A stretch of 64,000 nt of DNA from M55B112 sp964539395 (GTDB lineage Bacteria; Bacteroidota; Bacteroidia; Bacteroidales; GCA-2748055). Location of the stretch: contig CAZIIU010000013.1 of the NCBI GenBank assembly GCA_964539395.1, forward strand, positions 14,701 to 78,700. The letters are read 5' to 3'. Shown here in pieces: positions 44,877 through 54,314 of this stretch. Position 1 is the first letter of the stretch. Every line of letters begins with the position of its first letter. The position numbers and the translations under genes were made by a program. The notes beneath the pieces are model-generated. The model had not been told where the DNA came from. It was given only the letters and a program-made list of their open reading frames with translations, and ran no database searches.

Positions 44877-45870
44877 CACGACCTATTCGTCTGGCAAATA
44901 CATAATAGCTCCAACCCTGATATGCCAGCACAATAGGAATGAAGAACAGTGCAACGATACTCATGATTTTCAATGTCATCTCACTGGAGGAAGCATTATA
45001 AATCGTAAGATTATATGCTTCGTTCAATGATGAGGGCATTATATTTGGGAACAGCCCATTAAAGATTACAGCTGTGCCAAGGACAATTGTGAGAGCGATA
45101 GCTCCAAAAGCATATTTTTGCATCCTTAACCGCATGAATATGTAGCAGGCAGCAAAACTAAACAATGTAACAGTTGACAATGTACCTGGAACCAATCCGA
45201 GACCCTCAAATAGTACAGTTTGCCAATATCCCAATACAGCAAATATCAACGTCACAATCCCAATAGGCCACCAGAGTAATTTAGCAATCTTTTCGGCACG
45301 GTCCTTCAGATTGTCCATGGTACGCAGACTTAAAAATAGTGCCCCGTGCAGCACGAAGATGAGCACTACAACAATACCCCCCAGGATGGCATAGGGGTTG
45401 AGAGCTGCCAGAAGATTGCCCGTAAAATTCATATCTTCACCGATAGGAAGACCCTGAACAATATTGGTGAACGCCACTCCCCAGAGTAGTGCTGGCAGCA
45501 GGCTGCCCCAAAAAATGAACTGATCGGCAGTTTTGCGCCACCATTTCTGGGTCATTTTACTTCGAAATTCAAATCCAACCGCCCTTAAAATCAATGCCAG
45601 CAGCATAAGGAACAGAGGAATATAAAAACCGCTGAATAAGGTTGCATACCAATGCGGAAAAGCTGCAAACATAGCACCTCCTGCGGTAATCAGCCAAACC
45701 TCGTTTGCATCCCAGAAGGGCCCGATAGTATTTATCACCACCCTGCGATCAGTATCGTCTTTAGAAATAAATGGCAGGAGGATTCCTACCCCGAAATCAA
45801 ATCCTTCGAGTACGAAATAACCGATAAAAAGGATAGATATTAACACGAACCATATAATCTGAAAGTCCAT
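44857..45870 (-). CDS. cydB: Cytochrome bd ubiquinol oxidase subunit II
   Basis: 337 residues with about nine transmembrane helices. The N-terminus FVLEGFDFGVGILLPF and the motif WDANEVWLITAGGAMFAAFP are family hallmarks. Partners CydA in the high-affinity quinol oxidase that reduces O2 to water. It follows cydA after 33 nt and overlaps cydD. Confidence 0.96.
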   Translation of the reverse strand: MDFQIIWFVLISILFIGYFVLEGFDFGVGILLPFISKDDTDRRVVINTIGPFWDANEVWLITAGGAMFAAFPHWYATLFSGFYIPLFLMLLALILRAVGFEFRSKMTQKWWRKTADQFIFWGSLLPALLWGVAFTNIVQGLPIGEDMNFTGNLLAALNPYAILGGIVVVLIFVLHGALFLSLRTMDNLKDRAEKIAKLLWWPIGIVTLIFAVLGYWQTVLFEGLGLVPGTLSTVTLFSFAACYIFMRLRMQKYAFGAIALTIVLGTAVIFNGLFPNIMPSSLNEAYNLTIYNASSSEMTLKIMSIVALFFIPIVLAYQGWSYYVFARRIGRDAIPRE

Positions 45871-45903
45871 TTCTCTTAGGTTTAAAAGTAAAACAAAACA
45901 CGA

Positions 45904-47259
45904 TCAATAAGCATGATCCCTGTCTTCCTCAGGAATGCCGGGTTTCGCAAAGCGATGCACAAGATATACTGCAACAGCAGCCAGTAATCCGTAAATAAGG
46001 GTAAAGACAATGGTTGTTAAAAGCATAGAACCGCTGCTTACATTGGGTGATACACCATCGCGTGTAAGCATTAAACCATGTACAACCCATGGTTGTCGTC
46101 CCATTTCAGCAACTATCCAACCAAGCGAATTAGCCAAAATCGGCAAAAACATGATGATAGTTGCCAGTCGTAAATAGAGCCTGTTTTTGTGTAGATTATT
46201 TCGCCACCACTTGACTATTCCAAACAGCGAGAACAAAATAAACAACATACCCAGGCCAACCATCAACCGGAAGCTCCAATAAACAACTCCTACAGGCGGC
46301 AGGTAATCACCTTCACCATATTTTTGTTCATATTCCTCCTGCAGGTCCTTCATGCCTTTCACTTCGCTTGTCAGGTTATTGTAAGCCAAAACAGTTAGCA
46401 TGTAAGGCAGTTTCAACTCCCTTCTTGTTGTTTGGTTCTCCTGGTTAATAATGGCAAAAAGCGAGAAACTTGCAGGCTGTTCCGATTCCCATAAACCTTC
46501 CATGGCTGCCATTTTCATTGGCTGGTGCTTCACGGTATGCTGTGCGTGTTTGTGTCCGGTAGTAGCCACAAGCAGTCCGGAAACCACTGTAAAGACCAGG
46601 GCAATCCTTGCAGATTTTAAAAAGATATCCACCTGATTTTTACGTAAAATTTGCCACGCACTTACACCCAGCATAAACAATCCTCCGGTAGTAAATGCTG
46701 CAATAATTGTGTGCTGAGCCATTACAAGCATCTGTTGGTTGAGCATAACGGCAACAAAATCACTTAATTCGGCCCGCCCTTCATTGAGCAAATATCCCAC
46801 CGGCATCTGCATCCATGCATTGGCAATGAGGATCCATAGTGCTGAGAGATTGGAACCTATAGCAACCAGCCAGATACTAAGCAGATGTATTCCTTTGGGC
46901 AATCTGTTCCAGCCAAAAAGCCAGACAGCTATAAACGTCGATTCAAGAAAAAACGCCAACAAGGCTTCAATAGCAAGGGGAATGCCGAAAATGTCCCCTA
47001 CAAAACGAGAATACCCCGACCATGACATTCCAAACTGGAATTCCAGTACAATACCGGTAACCACACCCAGCGCAAAAATGATCACGAAAAGCTTTCCGAA
47101 AAATTTCGTCAGCTTTTTATAATCTTCATTTCCGGTCCGGTAGTAAAAGGTTTGTAAAATGGCAGTCAAAACTGATAACCCCATTGTTAAAGGGCTAAAG
47201 AAAAAGTGGTACACGGTAGTGATACCGAACTGCCACCTGGCGATTTCTAGTACTTCCAT
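45904..47259 (-). CDS. cydA: Cytochrome bd ubiquinol oxidase subunit I
   Basis: 451 residues with nine-helix topology. It carries the N-terminal axial His in TTVYHFFF (His18), the heme/proton-channel segment FFLESTFIAVWLFGW, and the conserved GWIVAEMGRQPWVVHG motif of the quinol-oxidising side. The length indicates a short Q-loop type. Its presence with cydB and cydDC implies respiration at low oxygen. The 278 nt upstream (47260-47537) hold no gene; a weak -7-like TATCTTAA lies just before the start, and I see no clear regulatory palindrome. Confidence 0.97.
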   Translation of the reverse strand: MEVLEIARWQFGITTVYHFFFSPLTMGLSVLTAILQTFYYRTGNEDYKKLTKFFGKLFVIIFALGVVTGIVLEFQFGMSWSGYSRFVGDIFGIPLAIEALLAFFLESTFIAVWLFGWNRLPKGIHLLSIWLVAIGSNLSALWILIANAWMQMPVGYLLNEGRAELSDFVAVMLNQQMLVMAQHTIIAAFTTGGLFMLGVSAWQILRKNQVDIFLKSARIALVFTVVSGLLVATTGHKHAQHTVKHQPMKMAAMEGLWESEQPASFSLFAIINQENQTTRRELKLPYMLTVLAYNNLTSEVKGMKDLQEEYEQKYGEGDYLPPVGVVYWSFRLMVGLGMLFILFSLFGIVKWWRNNLHKNRLYLRLATIIMFLPILANSLGWIVAEMGRQPWVVHGLMLTRDGVSPNVSSGSMLLTTIVFTLIYGLLAAVAVYLVHRFAKPGIPEEDRDHAY

Positions 47260-47537
47260 ATAGATTGGTTAAGATAGTGAGCGTTAGTTTTCATCATTGG
47301 CAAAAACAGGAAATCCCTGGATATTGATAATAAAAATAAGAATTATTTTCCAATCAACGATTAGATTATATTTAAATACCCGTTAATCCTCTCGATACTG
47401 ATAAATAACAGATCTGCCAATCCCGGTTACAGGCTGCATCCTTTACTATGCGATATACCGGAACTGCTTCAACGCTCCCGTATTTAACTGCCCGAACGGA
47501 GAACGATTGATTTTTGACAGTTTCACATAAATTCAGA

Positions 47538-48491
47538 TCAGAAGAGCACTTCCAGTAAGACCCCTGTCAGCTCATCATCAAGATGATCCCTGAGTATCTG
47601 ACGAACCGTAATCCAGTCATGCCGTATACCGGTAAGAATTTCTCTCAAGAATTCAGGATCCACCTCTGGCAAACCGCTGTCAGCAAAACTTATATGTATT
47701 ATAGCTCCCTTCTCCACTGTTGTTGTGATCCGTACACCCTTCAACTGTCGTTCCACAGTATAATTCGGCGAATAACCATAGTTCCACTCCCATAATGCAT
47801 ACCTGTTCTTTCTCAATTCAGCGATCTTCTCCACCTCCGAACGGGTTAGTCTCTCGATTATATTCCTGTGATCAGCCACCAAAACATGTCTGAAAATAAA
47901 ATCGTAGAACTCTTTCCTTTCCATCCCTGCTTCCAGCAGATCCCTGATATTAACTACATCGGATCTTACCGACTTCACAGCCTTATCGCTATATCGATCC
48001 GGCTCCACATGCAGGCATCTCCCCAACCGCTCAAGGTCGGCATCAAATAATAGTGTTCCATGATGCAGTACCCTCGTCTTGTATACATGACTGGCGGTAC
48101 CCGAGATCTTTCCTGCACCGGTGAGCACCTCGTTCCGTTTTCCAAGATAAGCCTCCACCCCCAGCTCCCGGAGGGCCTCGATCACCGGCGCAGTATATTT
48201 GTCAAATTTAACAAAGTCACCGGGCAACTCATTTGTGATAAAGGAGTAATTCATGTTGCCATGGTCGTGGTAAACGGCGCCTCCACCCGATATACGGCGG
48301 GCCAGCAGGATCCCATTCTCATGAAGATACCTGTCATTAATCTCTGCAAGCGCATTCTGATGCTTCCCTATAACCACAGCAGGGTCATTCACATACTGGA
48401 AATAGATCTCCTCATTGTAATGCTTTAGCAGGTACTCTTCCGCCGCCAGGTTGAAATAGGGATCGCCGGTCTGACTATAAATGCACCTCAT
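47538..48491 (-). CDS. lplA: Lipoate--protein ligase
   Basis: 317 residues from ATG 48491. Attaches lipoate, via lipoyl-AMP, to E2 and GcvH proteins. Visible motifs: ARRISGGGAVYHDHGNMNYSF (RRxSGGGxVxHD) and GKISGTASHVYKTRVLHHGTLL with the catalytic Lys, followed by a C-terminal accessory domain. The start at 48491 overlaps the PAP2 gene stop by 4 nt and puts the usual MRCIYSQTGDPYFNLAAEEYL at the N-terminus; a longer in-frame extension to 48695 overlaps the PAP2 gene and looks artificial. Confidence 0.93.
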   Translation of the reverse strand: MRCIYSQTGDPYFNLAAEEYLLKHYNEEIYFQYVNDPAVVIGKHQNALAEINDRYLHENGILLARRISGGGAVYHDHGNMNYSFITNELPGDFVKFDKYTAPVIEALRELGVEAYLGKRNEVLTGAGKISGTASHVYKTRVLHHGTLLFDADLERLGRCLHVEPDRYSDKAVKSVRSDVVNIRDLLEAGMERKEFYDFIFRHVLVADHRNIIERLTRSEVEKIAELRKNRYALWEWNYGYSPNYTVERQLKGVRITTTVEKGAIIHISFADSGLPEVDPEFLREILTGIRHDWITVRQILRDHLDDELTGVLLEVLF

Positions 48492-49087
48492 CGTGTGACA
48501 GAATTGGATGGATCGGTCATGTTCCATGAAGCAGGTATACGGGGGATCGCCCACCTGAACAGGAGGTATACCAGGTAACCGCAGAGCATGCCTAACATGG
48601 CGCCCCCAAGAATATCCCCTGGATAGTGTACCCCGAGATAGATCCTGCTGTAGCTGACCAATGCGGCCCAGAACAACATAACAGCTGCAAACCAATGCTT
48701 TCTGATAATAAGCAGCAGCAATATTGCCACACCGAAGCTATTGGCTGCATGTGAGGAGACAAATCCGTACAGTCCGCCACACTTCCCATTCACCATGTGG
48801 ACCATTCCCTCAAGCGCTGGCTCCCTGCAGGGTCGTAACCGTTCAAACACCTCCTTGAAAAGATGTACGGAAGCCTGGTCGGTGAGTGTAATACAGAAGG
48901 TAATAAAAAGAATGATCGGGAAAATCTGCAGCCTCCTCTTCCAAGCCAAATAGGCCAAAAGCAACAGATAGAAGGGCCACCAGGTAACCTTACCGCTTAT
49001 CCAAACCATAATCTTATCAAAGGTATCCGTATGAAAACCATTGAGAAACAGAAAAAGCTGAGTGTCGATCTGGTTAAGTGTATCCAA
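48488..49087 (-). CDS. PAP2-family membrane phosphatase
   Basis: 199 residues with about six transmembrane helices. The three PAP2 motifs are present: KEVFERLRP, SSHAANS and SRIYLGVHYPGD. Such enzymes dephosphorylate lipid pyrophosphates (for example undecaprenyl diphosphate) or phosphatidic acid; which one is not clear. The start codon appears to be TTG at 49087: no ATG lies upstream in frame, the next ATG would remove the first 26 residues, and the resulting N-terminus (DTLNQIDTQLFLFLNG) is typical for the family. Translationally coupled to lplA. Confidence 0.88.
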   Translation of the reverse strand: MDTLNQIDTQLFLFLNGFHTDTFDKIMVWISGKVTWWPFYLLLLAYLAWKRRLQIFPIILFITFCITLTDQASVHLFKEVFERLRPCREPALEGMVHMVNGKCGGLYGFVSSHAANSFGVAILLLLIIRKHWFAAVMLFWAALVSYSRIYLGVHYPGDILGGAMLGMLCGYLVYLLFRWAIPRIPASWNMTDPSNSVTR

Positions 49088-49110
49088 GTTTTGTGTTACT
49101 GAGGGTTCTC

Positions 49111-51054
49111 CTAATGCTCCCCGTTGTGCTCCTCGTAGTCGGCCATATTGCTGAAGGCATACCGGTAATTCATCGGAACGATCTCATTGTAATCCTCAAC
49201 GCTGGCATCCGAAAGGCAGGCATCAATAATGCGCTTGCCGGTATTCAGCAAGTCTTCCTTCAGGTATTTCTGTAGCTCCTCCTTAAAAAACTTTGTAAGA
49301 ATCTCTGCACCAGCATCATACCCTTCAGTTCCTACTTCAGTCTGGTTATACACCTTCAGAAACCTTGAAGGTATTTTTGATCCCTCAATCGTCATAAAAT
49401 TCAGCTGATAACCTAATAACGGACAACGGGCCGGTTCGTACTGATCTGTTTTGAGTCGCGCCACACCCCGACGGGTAAGATATTCACGCATAAGCAATTG
49501 GGGCTTAAAACCTACCTCCCATACACCAATATTCTGGTTGGGTACCAGGGTGAAGGTGGTACGAGGTGTTTCAATGATCTGCTTCAACAGCATATTGGCA
49601 TGACTGGTCCTCATACCGGTGGCAAATGGCCAATAGGAGCCTACTCCTTCACTTTCCATGTTCCCTGTCCCTACTATACTTGGATTGTTATGCCCACGCG
49701 GGGCAACCAGCCGCCAGAGCCATGCCAGTGCAGGGGGAAGAATGTGGTAGAGTCCCATAATACCATATGTCGGATTTTCCCTGGAACAGGGTGGGGTGCG
49801 AATGCCAAAACTCCTGATATCAACCGATACTGGCTTCTCGATAACATTGGGAACGCAATTCCGGGGCAAAACAACTCTCGGGTTGGGACAACGTTTACCC
49901 GGTTGATCCTCAATATGTTCCCAAACAAGGGCGGTAGATTCCGATTTTGCATCTATATTCAGGAAAAGTAAGGGCTTTGTGGGTTGAATTGTGATCTTCT
50001 CCAGGAAAGGATCATCACCATAATGCTTGATGCTGTCGACCCGGATAAACCAAGCGTTTTCTGCATCAAGAATTCTTAGCTTTCCATCATTTCGTTGAAG
50101 AGAGGGATGGCAAAATGCCATGTCATCCGCAACAGGATTAAAGGAACAGAACCTTGGAATCGTGATGTAACGCTCCTCACCTGTGATCCTGTTCTTTCCC
50201 AACGTTACTCTTCCATCTGGCTCCCTGAGTATATGCTGGTGAAGCTCACTTTTACCTCCGCCGCTGGCCCCCTCATGCATGAAAGTTGTAACATTGTCAT
50301 AAGGACTCACCGATTGAACTGCCGAACAGTGGGCAGTGACCCAGCCTTCCCGCTCACCCTGATCAAGAATGACACTGTAAAGTCCCTTTTTTGCACTTGG
50401 TCCCGGATACAGATTATATGAGTATATCTCATGCAGTTTTTTGTTCCGCTTATGCACAACCACCTGCTTACCATTAAAATGGGTATGCCTGAATAAAGGA
50501 GCCACATAGATAACCGATTGTATTTCCGAACCTTCCTTCAAACGATCTACTGAGACCATCTCCTGCAACATCGATAAACCCATGGCAAAAAAGGCAGCAT
50601 TGGCAGGTGCAATCGCTATTCCAAGAGAACCGATTCCCATTCTGCCTGCAAAGTAAAAGAATACTGCCAACTCCTGCTGTTTTAACCATTCAAAGGTCTC
50701 CTCCTGGAGCTTTGAAAACTCATAACCGTACTTATCCCTGAAAGTCTTTTTATCAGTAGGAAGGTCATCAGCGATTGCCATGGTTCCCGGATCTCTGCGC
50801 CGCATGTATGGCTCGGTATAATTTGCAGCAATACCGTTCTTTACCTTCTGAACTATTACCTCTGTATACTTGCCCTTTCCCGGCACATCATAGTCAACTT
50901 CAAAATAAACATTTTCCTTACCATTGGTGGAGGCATCGACCAACTCATCAGTGGTATTGAAAACAGTAAAAGCCTTGCACGATTTTAGCAGGTCTGATAT
51001 TTCCGGAGACAATGCAATCTCCTTCTCTTCAAGGGTAGTAAATAGTTCATGCAT
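49111..51054 (-). CDS. DUF4914-type protein with PEP-carboxykinase-like P-loop
   Basis: 647 residues from ATG 51054; a TTG 42 nt upstream is the longest-frame start but lies upstream of the -7 element. I believe it matches DUF4914, a family of about 640 residues seen in Bacteroidota and a few other phyla. The central segment FMHEGASGGGKSELHQ is a P-loop in a setting like PEP carboxykinase, with NPVADDMAFC downstream where PEPCK has its second acidic metal motif. The C-terminal half is rich in conserved Arg/Gly/Trp (WRLVAPRGHNNPSIVG, SEGVGSYWPFATGMRTSHAN). Substrate unknown. It has its own promoter; the PAP2 gene follows after 23 nt. Confidence 0.78.
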   Translation of the reverse strand: MHELFTTLEEKEIALSPEISDLLKSCKAFTVFNTTDELVDASTNGKENVYFEVDYDVPGKGKYTEVIVQKVKNGIAANYTEPYMRRRDPGTMAIADDLPTDKKTFRDKYGYEFSKLQEETFEWLKQQELAVFFYFAGRMGIGSLGIAIAPANAAFFAMGLSMLQEMVSVDRLKEGSEIQSVIYVAPLFRHTHFNGKQVVVHKRNKKLHEIYSYNLYPGPSAKKGLYSVILDQGEREGWVTAHCSAVQSVSPYDNVTTFMHEGASGGGKSELHQHILREPDGRVTLGKNRITGEERYITIPRFCSFNPVADDMAFCHPSLQRNDGKLRILDAENAWFIRVDSIKHYGDDPFLEKITIQPTKPLLFLNIDAKSESTALVWEHIEDQPGKRCPNPRVVLPRNCVPNVIEKPVSVDIRSFGIRTPPCSRENPTYGIMGLYHILPPALAWLWRLVAPRGHNNPSIVGTGNMESEGVGSYWPFATGMRTSHANMLLKQIIETPRTTFTLVPNQNIGVWEVGFKPQLLMREYLTRRGVARLKTDQYEPARCPLLGYQLNFMTIEGSKIPSRFLKVYNQTEVGTEGYDAGAEILTKFFKEELQKYLKEDLLNTGKRIIDACLSDASVEDYNEIVPMNYRYAFSNMADYEEHNGEH

Positions 51055-51072
51055 AATAATCTGAATTTTTGG

Positions 51073-51080
51073 CAAAATTA
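51073..51080 (-). promoter_or_regulatory. Putative -7 promoter element (TAATTTTG)
   Basis: Exact TAnnTTTG match on the minus strand, 18 nt before the ATG at 51054. It likely drives the DUF4914, PAP2 and lplA genes. Confidence 0.55.
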
Positions 51081-51265
51081 GGATTTTTTCTCTCAATTGT
51101 AACCGTTTTCTTGTTAAAAACGATTTATTCTAACAAAAGATGAATCATTGCTATATTTCTTTAATACCCTGGCACTCCGCCAGAAACGACAGACAGAAAG
51201 AGATGACATATGCTCCGGCTCAGGCGTCCCGAATAAGAATGGTACAGCAACCGATCACCGGAAAG

Positions 51266-52264
51266 CTATTCCGGCAACCTGTTCAGTAAATCCCAGATCC
51301 GGTCATTCAGCTCAATAAGTCCCTGGTTGGCAATTGAAGAAATAAAAACCATTGGCACATCCGGAAGCTCCCGGCTGATCTCAGACATCAATTCCTGATC
51401 GAGCATGTCCGACTTCGTTATGGCCAGCATCCGCCGCTTATCGAGTAATTCGGGATTATACTCTCTGAGCTCATTTACAAGAACTTCGTACTCATTACAA
51501 ATATTGTCGCTATCAGCCGGTACCATAAAAAGCAACATTGAGTTTCTTTCAATATGTCTCAGGAAGCGGAGCCCCAATCCTTTACCTTCACTTGCCCCCT
51601 CTATGATTCCCGGAATATCAGCCATTACAAAAGACCTGCCATCACGATATTTGACTATACCGAGGTTGGGGACCAGCGTAGTAAATGGGTAATCGGCAAT
51701 CTTTGGTTTTGCAGCAGAAAGAACTGATAACAAGGTTGATTTTCCGGCATTGGGAAATCCTACCAGTCCAACATCAGCAAGAAGTTTCAATTCCAAAATC
51801 ACCCATCCCTCCCTGCCCTCCTCTCCTGGTTGGGCAAACCTGGGGGTCTGGAAGGTGGATGACTTAAAATGGTCATTGCCCAATCCACCCCGGCCACCCT
51901 CCATCACTATCTGCTTCTCCCCATCATTGGTGATCTCGAATAATTGCTCTCCTGTCTCATCCAGCCTGACCACGGTACCCAGGGGAACATCAATTATTAC
52001 ATCCTTTCCGTCGGCACCCGTTTTCAGGGAGGCGCCTCCGGAATCTCCGTCAGTGGCAAAAATATGCTTCTGGTATTTCAGGTGCAGCAACGTCCAGAAC
52101 TGGCTGTTGCCTCTCAGTATCACATGACCCCCTCTGCCGCCGTCACCACCGTCGGGTCCCCCCTTCCGGGTGAATTTATCGCGGTGAAGATGTGCTGAAC
52201 CTGCCCCTCCCTTGCCGGAGCGACAAAAGATCTTCACATAATCGACAAAGTTGGAATTGCTCAT
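51266..52264 (-). CDS. obgE: GTPase Obg
   Basis: 332 residues. Glycine-rich Obg fold (FCRSGKGGAGSAHLHRDKF, GPDGGDGGRGGHVIL), then the G domain with G1 GFPNAGKSTLL, G3 DIPGI and G4 TKSD. No C-terminal OCT domain, as in many Bacteroidota. Acts in 50S ribosome maturation and stress responses. It starts 20 nt after adk. A stem-loop (CCGGAA / TTCCGG, 51258-51274) spans its stop codon but has no T run. Confidence 0.96.
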   Translation of the reverse strand: MSNSNFVDYVKIFCRSGKGGAGSAHLHRDKFTRKGGPDGGDGGRGGHVILRGNSQFWTLLHLKYQKHIFATDGDSGGASLKTGADGKDVIIDVPLGTVVRLDETGEQLFEITNDGEKQIVMEGGRGGLGNDHFKSSTFQTPRFAQPGEEGREGWVILELKLLADVGLVGFPNAGKSTLLSVLSAAKPKIADYPFTTLVPNLGIVKYRDGRSFVMADIPGIIEGASEGKGLGLRFLRHIERNSMLLFMVPADSDNICNEYEVLVNELREYNPELLDKRRMLAITKSDMLDQELMSEISRELPDVPMVFISSIANQGLIELNDRIWDLLNRLPE

Positions 52265-52284
52265 GTTGCAAATTTATCGACATC

Positions 52285-52893
52285 TCATGAACCAATTGCA
52301 CCTTCTCCGGGTTGATGAAACTTCTCGAAGCCATCAATTTTTTTAACTATTCGCTTAAAGATATCCTCAATACTACCTGTACCATCCACCGGTACATACT
52401 TATGCATCTTCTCATAATAATAAATTACCGGAATCGTTTGACGTTCATACACATCAATCCGGTTATTAATGGTCTCCTCGTTGTCATCCGACCTGCCGGT
52501 CTCTTCACCCCGCTTCAACAAACGGATCAGCAATTCTTCACGCGGTACCTCCAGGGAGATCAGCATTGTAACACGCTCATCATAATCTGTCAGCGCTTTT
52601 CTAAGCTCTCTGGCCTGTTCAACGGTACGAGGAAATCCGTCGAAGACAAAACCAGGACCATCTTTGTGTTCCTTCAGTTTTTTATCGATCATCCCGATCA
52701 CGATATCATCGGGCACCAATTCACCTGCATCCATTATCTTCTTTGCTTCAATCCCCAGTTGCGTCTGTTGAGCAACTTCGTTCCTCAGCAGATCTCCAGT
52801 TGAGATATGTATAAGTTTATATTTCTCGATCAGTTTTTCCGCCTGTGTCCCTTTCCCTGATCCCGGAGGTCCGAATAATACAATGTTTAGCAT
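52285..52893 (-). CDS. adk: Adenylate kinase
   Basis: 202 residues. P-loop GPPGSGKGTQAEKL, AMP-binding HISTGDLLRNE, DGFPRTVEQA, and a short LID (LLKRGEETGRSDDNEETI) of the non-zinc type. Interconverts ATP + AMP with 2 ADP. It lies between hpt and obgE on one strand, a common Bacteroidota arrangement. Confidence 0.97.
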   Translation of the reverse strand: MLNIVLFGPPGSGKGTQAEKLIEKYKLIHISTGDLLRNEVAQQTQLGIEAKKIMDAGELVPDDIVIGMIDKKLKEHKDGPGFVFDGFPRTVEQARELRKALTDYDERVTMLISLEVPREELLIRLLKRGEETGRSDDNEETINNRIDVYERQTIPVIYYYEKMHKYVPVDGTGSIEDIFKRIVKKIDGFEKFHQPGEGAIGS

Positions 52894-52951
52894 TTTTTAA
52901 TATTGTTTAGTATAATTTGATTAAGTATACACAAAATTAATAATCTTACGG

Positions 52952-53497
52952 CTATTCTTTCACTATTGTATAAATTTTAGGAAGATTTCTTGCGTAACCG
53001 TTATAATCAAGCCCATACCCAATCACAAATTCATTCGGGATTTCGAAACCAACATAGTCGAGCCTGATCTCCTTCATCAATGCATCCGGTTTATGTAAAA
53101 GGGTTGCTATAAGGATCTCCTTAGGTTCGTATCCGCTGAGTTGTCGCAGTATAGTGTCAAGCGTAATCCCTGTATCAACGATATCTTCGAGCAAAACAAC
53201 AGTTCTGTCCTTCAAATCCTGGCTAATCCCGATCAATTGCCGCACCGAACCCGAGGTCTTCACACCCTCGTAAGAGGCAAGTTTCAGAAATGTAATCTGA
53301 CAGGGAAAAGTAATCAGCTTAAAAAGATCGCTGGCAAACATGAACGCCCCATTCAGAATGCCAAGGAAGATCGGGTTTTTTTCGGCCAGGTCCTGGTTCA
53401 TCTGTCCGGCAATGCGGCTAATTTCCTGTTGGATGGCCTCTTCCTGAATCGAAATCTTGAAGGTCTGGTCAAGGACACTGATGCTGTTTTCTGACAT
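52952..53497 (-). CDS. hpt: Hypoxanthine phosphoribosyltransferase
   Basis: 181 residues from ATG 53497. PRPP-binding motif VVLLEDIVDTGITL, the PIFLGILNGAFMFASDL segment and the C-terminal VIGYGLDYNGYARNLP are typical of bacterial HPRT. Salvages hypoxanthine/guanine. The longer in-frame extension to 53614 is rejected: it has no family match and includes the promoter-like TATCTTCG at 53514-53521, a 7/8 match to TAnnTTTG. adk follows after 58 nt. Confidence 0.95.
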   Translation of the reverse strand: MSENSISVLDQTFKISIQEEAIQQEISRIAGQMNQDLAEKNPIFLGILNGAFMFASDLFKLITFPCQITFLKLASYEGVKTSGSVRQLIGISQDLKDRTVVLLEDIVDTGITLDTILRQLSGYEPKEILIATLLHKPDALMKEIRLDYVGFEIPNEFVIGYGLDYNGYARNLPKIYTIVKE

Positions 53498-53768
53498 GCA
53501 GGAGTCGTTTTTGCGAAGATAAAAAAAATAGGCGAGATAAGGGCAATGGAACCAGATAGTTGATCCCGGATCAAAACCGGGTAATTTTACAAATGCTTCA
53601 AAACATTTAAACATTAACTGCTTTTCAACAGAATAACATTGCTTAATCTATCATTGACAAATAAATACACGTACGATCTGAATACTTTTCTTCAGGGTTT
53701 CAGTAAAATTTCCGAAATTTGCCTGCCAGGAATACGATATTTACAAACCAGAAAACATTAACAGACAG

Positions 53769-54284
53769 ATGAAGAAACCAAGGGTAAGCATTATTATGGG
53801 ATCAACTTCCGACCTTCCGATTATGGAGAAGGCGGCTAAGGTCCTCGACGAATTTGAAATTCCATTTGAAATTAACGCTCTTTCGGCACACCGCACACCA
53901 CAGCAGGCAATGGACTTTGCACGTGGTGCATACGATCGGGGAATTCGGGTGATCATCGCAGGTGCAGGCGGTGCAGCACATCTCCCGGGTGTTGTAGCAG
54001 CACTCACTCCTGTGCCGGTCATCGGAGTTCCCATCAAGGCATCCATTTCGCTCGACGGGTGGGATTCTCTGCTCTCTATCGTACAGATGCCTCCCGGAAT
54101 ACCGGTAGCTACTGTCGGAATCGATGGTGCACAGAATGCAGGGATTCTAGCCGCGCAGATGATTGCAACGGGCGATGAAACTGTACTAGAGAAGGTGAAG
54201 AAGTTTAAGACCGGACTCGAAACTAAAATCGTAAAGGCAAACGAAGAGCTGAAGGAGGTTAAATTCAGGTTCAAGACAAACTAG
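53769..54284 (+). CDS. purE: N5-carboxyaminoimidazole ribonucleotide mutase
   Basis: 171 residues, class I PurE. Moves the carboxyl of N5-CAIR to C4 in purine synthesis. Phosphate-binding GSTSDLPIMEKA, the catalytic-site SAHRTPQQA, and AGAGGAAHLPGVVAALT are diagnostic. Its partner purK is not in the window. Transcription is expected to stop at the strong hairpin at 54348-54379, which lies inside the next reading frame. Confidence 0.97.
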   Translation: MKKPRVSIIMGSTSDLPIMEKAAKVLDEFEIPFEINALSAHRTPQQAMDFARGAYDRGIRVIIAGAGGAAHLPGVVAALTPVPVIGVPIKASISLDGWDSLLSIVQMPPGIPVATVGIDGAQNAGILAAQMIATGDETVLEKVKKFKTGLETKIVKANEELKEVKFRFKTN

Positions 54285-54314
54285 TAGATGCGCCCCTTGA
54301 AAAACTGAGGCAAT

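Noticed and set aside
51258..51274. Hairpin CCGGAA/TTCCGG over the obgE stop codon as a terminator
   Set aside because: A stem is present but no T run follows on the minus strand.
53498..53614. N-terminal extension of hpt (and similar extensions of lplA, lysS, mvk, mccA, recJ and the DUF4914 gene)
   Set aside because: The extensions start at non-ATG codons or lie upstream of promoter-like elements, lack family similarity or overlap neighbouring genes; internal starts agree with conserved N-termini.
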